From JALZAQ01 sp038253885 (GTDB lineage: Bacteria > Gemmatimonadota > Gemmatimonadetes > Gemmatimonadales > Gemmatimonadaceae): a DNA stretch of 17,348 nucleotides. Position 1 is the stretch's first letter, and every line of letters begins with the position of its first letter. Positions 12,655 to 17,348 of the stretch are shown here, in pieces. The notes below the pieces were generated by a model that saw only the letters and a list, made by a program, of their open reading frames with translations, was not told where the DNA came from and did no database searches. The stretch spans positions 1 through 17,348 of the forward strand of contig JBBSGP010000051.1 in assembly GCA_038253885.1 (NCBI GenBank). Reading direction: 5' to 3'. Position numbers and translations under genes: made by a program.

Positions 12655-14817
12655 GTGAGGCGGCGATGCTCGACTCTCATTGTCATCGCGTGGGCCGCCA
12701 CTTCGCTGGAGGCGCAGCCGCTGCCGCCGTCCGCGCCCTGCGCACCGCAGCGCGCTGCCGATAGCACTGTGAGCTTCGCGCTCAATTGCCTGATGCTTGT
12801 ACCGGTGCCCGATCTGCCAGATGCCTCGGGCGTCGTCGTCTTGCGGCCCGTGCCGAGCCCATTTGGTGTGGCGGTGTCCAGCGACGGACGTCAGCGCCAC
12901 CACCTCGTCGCCACGATTGCCGGGCTTCCCGACACCCGTACGCTGGGTGAGTACGGCGGATACGTCGCCTGGGCGTACACCCTCGCGCTCGACAGTGGGG
13001 TGAAGCTCGGCACCGTCGTCAATGGACGTGTCGACCTGGGTGAGCTCGACCGCGAGCAGTTCCGGATCCTGATCAGTGCCGAGCGATCCATGAGCACGCT
13101 GTCGCGCAACGGCCCGTTGGTCCTGCGCGGCACGTCGCCGGGCGCGCGGCTGCTGGCTCACCGCGATCTGCTCCAACCTTCAGCGCCTGGGGCGGTGCGC
13201 GATTCCGCGCCCGTCACCGGCAGGGCAATGCCGAGCACCGCGGAGATGGCTGGCATGGCCGCGCTGAAGCCGGGCGTGACGCCCTTTCTTCCCGGCGACG
13301 GCGTCTCATCGGCAAAGATCCGCTCCGCGCGCCCTCGCGGGACCATCCATGTCACGACCGGTGACACGCTCGCGCTGGAGGCGGGACTGGTGCGACGCAC
13401 GATCGCCGGAAAGGCGTTCACAATGTACGGCTTCAATGGCCGGGTCATCGGTCCGCTCATCGACGCTGCACAGGGCACGACCTTCAGAGCGCGCTATCAC
13501 AATGCGCTCGGCCAGCCGAGCTCCATCCACTGGCACGGCGTGCGGCTCGACAATCGGTCGGACGGCGCGGTCGACGTCACGCAGAAGGCCGTACTACCCG
13601 GCGAGAGCTTCACATACATCGTGCACCTGCCCGATGCCGGGATCTACTGGTATCACCCGCACGTGCGCGAAGACGTCCAGCAGGACCTCGGCCTGTACGG
13701 CAATCTGCTGGTCCGCCCGCGCAATGCCGGCTACTACAGTCGCGTCGATCGGGAGGAGGTCCTGATGCTCGACGACGTCCTCCTCGGCGCCGACGGACTG
13801 GAGCCGTACGGCGCCGAGTCGCCGGTGAGCGCGCTCATGGGGCGATTCGGCAACGTCTTTCTCGTGAATGGAGAGCCGCGCTATTCTCTCGACGTGCGGC
13901 GCCGCGAGGTCGTCCGCTTCTTTCTCACCAACGCGGCCAGCGCACGCATCTTCAATGTCTCGTTTGGTGGCGCGCGCATGAAGGTGATCGGCGGCGACAT
14001 GGGCAGGTTCGAGCACGAGGAGTGGGTCGAGAGCGTGGTGATCGCGCCGGCAGAGCGGTACATCATCGAAGTCGAGTTTCCTGAGCCCGGCATGGTCGCC
14101 ATGGTGAATCGCGTGCAGGCGCTCGACCACCTGCGCGGTTGGTACTCCCCCGAGATCGACACTCTCGGGATGATCCGTGTGGCCAAGGCGCCGGCGAAGA
14201 AGCGCGACGGGACGCGGTTCGCCGTGCTGCGCCAGAATGGCGACGTCTCCAGGGAGGTCACCGCTTTTCGCCGCTACGCCGACAAGCCGGTCGACCACGA
14301 CCTCCTGCTCACCCTCCGCACCCGAGCCCTCCCGGCGGCGATCGACAACATGCTGATCGGCATCAACGCACCGGTGGAATGGAACGACGGCATGCCGATG
14401 ATGAACCGCGCCACGACCGGCAAGGAGATCACCTGGCTGCTGCGCGATCCGGTGACGGGCAATGAGAACATGGACATCCGGTGGCGCTTTCATCAGGGCG
14501 ACGTGGTGAAGCTGAGGTTGTTCAACGACCCAGCGTCCAGTCACGCGATGGACCATCCGATCCATCTGCACGGCCAGCGCTTTCTCGTCCTTGCCCGTGA
14601 CGGTGTTCCGACCGAGAATCACGTGTGGAAGGACACCGCAATCATCCCCGCCGGCGAGACCGCCGACCTGCTCGTCGACATGTCCAACCCGGGGCGCTGG
14701 ATGCTGCACTGTCACATCGCCGAGCATCTGAGCACGGGGATGATGCTCGCCTTCACCGTCGAGCCGCGCGGCGTGGGGGGGGCGCGCCGGAGCGCGCCGG
14801 TGCAACGTCCACTCTGA
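12655..14817 (+). CDS. secreted multicopper oxidase, canonical domain order, with N-terminal extra domain
   Basis: This 720-residue exported multicopper oxidase has a signal peptide ending LEA|QP (about 1-21). An extra N-terminal beta-rich domain (about 40-175, from FALNCLMLVPVPDLPDASG) and a linker with several Met and Pro residues precede the oxidase core. The core has the normal order: HWHG (H292, H294), YWYHPH (H334, H336), a copper-free middle domain, then HPIHLHG (H634, H637, H639) and HCHIAEH (H685, C686, H687, H691), with Met696 as the axial type-1 ligand. All copper ligands are present, so O2-reducing oxidase activity is expected; phenols or metal ions are usual donors. The start is a GTG at 12655, needed for the signal peptide. 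It follows the serine hydrolase by 79 nt and precedes amidohydrolase 2 by 14 nt. Confidence 0.9.
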   Translation: MRRRCSTLIVIAWAATSLEAQPLPPSAPCAPQRAADSTVSFALNCLMLVPVPDLPDASGVVVLRPVPSPFGVAVSSDGRQRHHLVATIAGLPDTRTLGEYGGYVAWAYTLALDSGVKLGTVVNGRVDLGELDREQFRILISAERSMSTLSRNGPLVLRGTSPGARLLAHRDLLQPSAPGAVRDSAPVTGRAMPSTAEMAGMAALKPGVTPFLPGDGVSSAKIRSARPRGTIHVTTGDTLALEAGLVRRTIAGKAFTMYGFNGRVIGPLIDAAQGTTFRARYHNALGQPSSIHWHGVRLDNRSDGAVDVTQKAVLPGESFTYIVHLPDAGIYWYHPHVREDVQQDLGLYGNLLVRPRNAGYYSRVDREEVLMLDDVLLGADGLEPYGAESPVSALMGRFGNVFLVNGEPRYSLDVRRREVVRFFLTNAASARIFNVSFGGARMKVIGGDMGRFEHEEWVESVVIAPAERYIIEVEFPEPGMVAMVNRVQALDHLRGWYSPEIDTLGMIRVAKAPAKKRDGTRFAVLRQNGDVSREVTAFRRYADKPVDHDLLLTLRTRALPAAIDNMLIGINAPVEWNDGMPMMNRATTGKEITWLLRDPVTGNENMDIRWRFHQGDVVKLRLFNDPASSHAMDHPIHLHGQRFLVLARDGVPTENHVWKDTAIIPAGETADLLVDMSNPGRWMLHCHIAEHLSTGMMLAFTVEPRGVGGARRSAPVQRPL

Positions 14818-14831
14818 GAGAGGAGCACTCC

Positions 14832-16253
14832 ATGCGTCGAACGCTCATCGGAACGGTCGCGATCCTGCTGGCCTCTTTTTCGCCCTTGCCGTCGCTGCGG
14901 GCGCAGGCGCGCGTGCTGGCGCCGGCGCTCGCCCAGTACGTCAGCGTCAATGCGCCGATCGTCGCGCTCACACACGTGCGCCTGATCGACGGCACCGGTG
15001 GGCGGGCGCAGGATGATCAGACGGTCGTCATCCGCGGCGAGACGATCGCCGCCGTGGGCAAGACGGGAACCGTGGCGGTGCCGGAGGGTGCGCAGACGAT
15101 CGACCTCACTGGGAAGACCGTCATCCCCGGAATCATCGGCCTGCACGATCACATGTATTACGGCGGGATGCGGTTCATGGGGGTGAGCTACCCGCGACTC
15201 TTCCTCTCCGCCGGCGTGACGACAATCCGCACGACCGGAAGCGTGGACGCGTATCAGGAGCTCAACCTCAAGCGCCGCATCGATTCGCTGCTGGTACCGG
15301 GGCCGGAGATCGTGGTCACCGGGCCGTACCTGCAGGGATTTGGGCCCGGACCGGGCACGATGCATCCACTCTCCAATGCGGACGACGCTCGGCGCATGGT
15401 GCGCTACTGGGCCGAGGAAGGCGTGACCTGGTTCAAGGCGTACACGCAGATCTCTCGCGCCGAGCTGGGTGCCGCGATCGACGAGGCGCACAAGCACGGC
15501 GTCAAGGTCACGGCGCATCTCTGCTCAGTGGGATTCCGCGAGGCGGTGGCACTGGGCATCGATCAGCTGGAGCATGGTCTTCTGACGAACACCGAATACT
15601 TCGCCGGCAAGCAGCCCGATGTGTGCCCGACTGTCACCGATTCGGTGATCTACGGAACGCTCGACATCGAGAGCCCAGCGGTCAGGCAGACAATCCGCGA
15701 GATGGTGGAGCATCGCGTGGCGCTGACGTCGACGCTCGATGTCTTCGAGCTGGGGACGCCAAGCCGCGTCCCGATGGACCAGCGCGTGCTCGACGCGCTG
15801 TATCCCGAGGCGTCGCAGCAGGTGGCGGCGTACTACGCGTCGGCGAAGACGGCCAAGGACAGCGTGCACCGGGTCACGTTCAAGAAGTCGATGGAGTTCG
15901 AGCGCGCGTTCGTGAAAGCTGGTGGTCTCCTCGGTGCGGGCGCGGATCCCTGCTGCCTGAGCGCGATCGCCGGCTATGGCGACCAACGCAACTTCGAGCT
16001 CCTGGTGGAGGCAGGCTTCACGCCGGAGCAGGCCATTCAGGTCATGACCGCCAACGGCGCCAAAATACTCGGCTTCGAGCGGCGAGTCGGGACGATCAAG
16101 CCCGGCATGCAGGCCGACCTGGTGGTGCTCGCGGGAGATCCGGTCCGAACTCTAGCGGATATTCGCAACGTCGAGACTGTCTTCCGCCGCGGCCTGGGTT
16201 TCGATCCGGCGAAGCTGAAGGAATCGGTGAAGGGACTCGTGGGTCTCCGATGA
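14832..16253 (+). CDS. secreted amidohydrolase 2
   Basis: This 473-residue exported amidohydrolase-superfamily enzyme has a signal peptide ending LRA|QA (near residue 24). The metal and catalytic residues are in order: HDH after PGIIGL (H105, H107), K202 in FKAYT, H229 in AHLCS, H248 in EHG and D372 in GAGADPCC. NFELLVEAGFTPEQAI and ADLVVLAGDPV complete the family pattern. It is clearly distinct from amidohydrolase 1, with different leader and loop sequences. A strong ribosome site (GAGAGGAG, 14817-14824) precedes the ATG at 14832; the frame is open upstream within oxidase 2. It is the last gene of the block, converging with the toxin-antitoxin pair 22 nt away. The substrate is unknown; prolidase-like or imidazolone-type chemistry is possible. 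Confidence 0.88.
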   Translation: MRRTLIGTVAILLASFSPLPSLRAQARVLAPALAQYVSVNAPIVALTHVRLIDGTGGRAQDDQTVVIRGETIAAVGKTGTVAVPEGAQTIDLTGKTVIPGIIGLHDHMYYGGMRFMGVSYPRLFLSAGVTTIRTTGSVDAYQELNLKRRIDSLLVPGPEIVVTGPYLQGFGPGPGTMHPLSNADDARRMVRYWAEEGVTWFKAYTQISRAELGAAIDEAHKHGVKVTAHLCSVGFREAVALGIDQLEHGLLTNTEYFAGKQPDVCPTVTDSVIYGTLDIESPAVRQTIREMVEHRVALTSTLDVFELGTPSRVPMDQRVLDALYPEASQQVAAYYASAKTAKDSVHRVTFKKSMEFERAFVKAGGLLGAGADPCCLSAIAGYGDQRNFELLVEAGFTPEQAIQVMTANGAKILGFERRVGTIKPGMQADLVVLAGDPVRTLADIRNVETVFRRGLGFDPAKLKESVKGLVGLR

Positions 16254-16275
16254 CGCGCCCCCGGTAACAGGAACT

Positions 16276-16746
16276 CTATCCTCGGCGTGAACGAGGAGTC
16301 GTTATTGGCCAGGGCGTAAGGAACCGGAACCCGCGCATATGCCGCTGCAGCGTGGCGAAGTCGGCGGCGTTCTTCGTCACGAGAACGGCGCCGGCCTCGC
16401 GGCAAGACGCGGCGATCAGGGCGTCGCTGACCAGCGCCGGCGGGATCGTTCGCCTCCGACCGCGCTTCCCCAACGCGAGCCCGGCGAGGGCGCGACCCGC
16501 TTGGGCGCACGCCTCGAACGATGGCGACGTCGTCCAGCCCCGCAGCCCGTAAGGCGTGATCAACGCGCTCACGGCGTCTATGTGTGCGGGCGAGCCGGCA
16601 CCGGCAAGGAGCTCCATCGCCACGATGCCGTTGAGCCTCACTCGCGTTCCGGCGCGCAACAGAAAGCGCTTGAGCTCCCCCATCTGTTCGCCGTTTCTGA
16701 GGGCGTCGACATAGATATTCGTATCGATGACGTACAGGTCCGCCAC
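16276..16746 (-). CDS. vapC: PIN-domain toxin, VapC family
   Basis: This 156-residue PIN-domain ribonuclease is the toxin of a type II pair. The acidic metal-binding set is visible: D8 in VIDTN, E45 in AMELLAG, D108 in VSDALIAAS and D129 in NAADF. The length is slightly above the usual 130-145 because of a C-terminal tail (ITTPRSRRG). The start is a GTG at 16746, 12 nt after the antitoxin stop, with GGTAGG in the gap as a ribosome site. Known VapC proteins cut tRNA or rRNA; the target here is unknown. The gene converges with amidohydrolase 2. Confidence 0.88.
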   Translation of the reverse strand: MADLYVIDTNIYVDALRNGEQMGELKRFLLRAGTRVRLNGIVAMELLAGAGSPAHIDAVSALITPYGLRGWTTSPSFEACAQAGRALAGLALGKRGRRRTIPPALVSDALIAASCREAGAVLVTKNAADFATLQRHMRGFRFLTPWPITTPRSRRG

Positions 16747-16758
16747 AAACCTACCGGG

Positions 16759-16956
16759 TTAGCGTTTGCGACGCCGCGCGACGGGAAGGCGCGCGTACAC
16801 GTCATCAAGCCCGCCGATCGCCGCCAGGCCGTCGAGCGACGCTAGGACTTCGCCCTGGAAGATCACATAGTCGAGTGCGCGGTCCACCGCCTCGGTATCG
16901 GTGCGGGCGCCCAGGACACGCCGGACGGCGTTCAGCTTCGTTACGTCCATATCCAT
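16759..16956 (-). CDS. vapB: VapB-type antitoxin
   Basis: This 65-residue protein is the likely antitoxin of the adjacent PIN toxin. It starts at ATG 16956 (a second ATG at 16950 is two codons in), with GAGAAAG just upstream as a ribosome site. The segment LGARTDTEAVDRALDYVIF matches the ribbon-helix-helix-like helix pair of VapB antitoxins, and the C-terminal part (LDGLAAIGGLDDVYARL) would bind and block the toxin. The open frame extends upstream to 17130, but that part lacks conserved features and runs through the AT-richer control region. It is first in a two-gene operon and probably represses its own promoter. Confidence 0.8.
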   Translation of the reverse strand: MDMDVTKLNAVRRVLGARTDTEAVDRALDYVIFQGEVLASLDGLAAIGGLDDVYARLPVARRRKR

Positions 16957-17228
16957 ATTCTTTCTCGCAAAAACCGGTTGATGCGAGATCGATCTGCGTG
17001 ACATGGTATCCCCAGAACGTGTAGATGATACAGAAAATACACGAGCAGTATATGTACCGCAAGAGCTGGGGCCACTCCCTGGCACGCCAGAGCGTGCGAT
17101 GCTTGGCTCTGTCGGACGCGTGAGACACACGTGACATTCCCGAAATGCAGAATCCAGATCTGATCCTCGCGTCCGCTGCCAACTGCAAACAACTCAAAGG
17201 CCAAAGCTGGCCTCGACAGGAGCGCGTG
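16957..17228. promoter_or_regulatory. AT-richer control region between the vapBC pair and the last gene
   Basis: These 272 bases hold no gene I can support. The part nearest vapB (about 16957-17060) is visibly richer in A and T than the rest of the window. On the minus strand TTGCGG is followed after 17 nt by TATTTT, a possible vapBC promoter. The inverted repeat GTGTA (17019-17023) / TACAC (17038-17042) lies between that and the start and could be an operator. AGATCGATCT (16985-16994) is a perfect palindrome. No motif was clearly assignable to the rightward gene except its ribosome site. Confidence 0.35.
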
Positions 17229-17348
17229 ATGGGCATGGGAATCCTCACCGCGCTGACGCTGCTTACGCTTCCGCTCGGGCCGATGGCGGCGCAGCGCGAC
17301 CGGAAGGCGCCCGACGACTCGGCCACGCGGGTGATGGTGGGGACCGAC
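17229..17348 (+). CDS. secreted protein, 5' part only
   Basis: The first 40 codons of a gene cut by the window edge. A good ribosome site (AGGAG, 17218-17222) sits 6 nt before the ATG. The product starts with a clear signal peptide (MGMGILTALTLLTLPLGPMAAQ by parts: hydrophobic core at 4-16, cleavage near MAA|QRD), then a charged stretch RDRKAPDDSATRVMVGTD. Too little remains to name a family. The lack of a stop to the window end and the signal peptide support a real gene. Confidence 0.6.
   Translation, partial: MGMGILTALTLLTLPLGPMAAQRDRKAPDDSATRVMVGTD

Overview
The window looks like chromosome from a high-GC bacterium rich in secreted enzymes. The families present are secreted amidohydrolases, secreted multicopper oxidases, DUF3303, an 'EIDVERIN'-type anchored hypothetical protein, and a GAF-like sensor with a kinase. 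Together they suggest Gemmatimonadota or a neighbouring soil phylum. This is an inference from protein style, not a marker-gene result.

Left part (1-3717). The 3' end of a tRNA lies at the left edge. A beta-carbonic anhydrase runs leftward, and a divergent pair encodes a GAF-like sensor and a PAS histidine kinase that overlap by 4 bp (GTGA). A complete tRNA-Gly(CCC) follows, with its own terminator hairpin. Next is a small four-helix membrane protein. A degenerate second copy of the tRNA-Gly 3' half lies 771 bp downstream, followed at once by a strong intrinsic terminator. This layout suggests either a decayed tandem tRNA or a small insertion at the tRNA gene.

Middle part (3718-5114). A membrane-anchored protein of unknown function sits downstream of a possible promoter and inverted repeat. 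It is followed by a frameshifted remnant of a small secreted protein.

Main block (5115-16253). Eight genes lie on one strand, with gaps of 0-79 bp or ATGA-type overlaps: multicopper oxidase 1, amidohydrolase 1, DUF3303 protein, PLP-dependent D-cysteine desulfhydrase/ACC deaminase-family enzyme, APC amino-acid permease, secreted class C beta-lactamase-type serine hydrolase, multicopper oxidase 2, amidohydrolase 2. A secreted copper oxidase is followed by a secreted amidohydrolase twice, bracketing a cytoplasmic lyase, a transporter and a secreted hydrolase. The simplest reading is a catabolic block: exported enzymes process an amide- or amino-acid-containing substrate, the permease imports the product, and the PLP enzyme deaminates or desulfhydrates it. 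The substrate cannot be read from the sequence.

The most unusual protein is multicopper oxidase 1. It has four cupredoxin-like domains with a complete set of copper ligands, but the type-1/HCH domain comes before the HWHG/HSH domain, the reverse of normal order. Its signal peptide is nearly the same as that of the next gene, and seven of eight differences in the 59-nt core are silent.

Right part (16254-17348). A VapBC-type toxin-antitoxin pair lies on the minus strand with an AT-richer control region. The start of another secreted protein is cut by the window edge.
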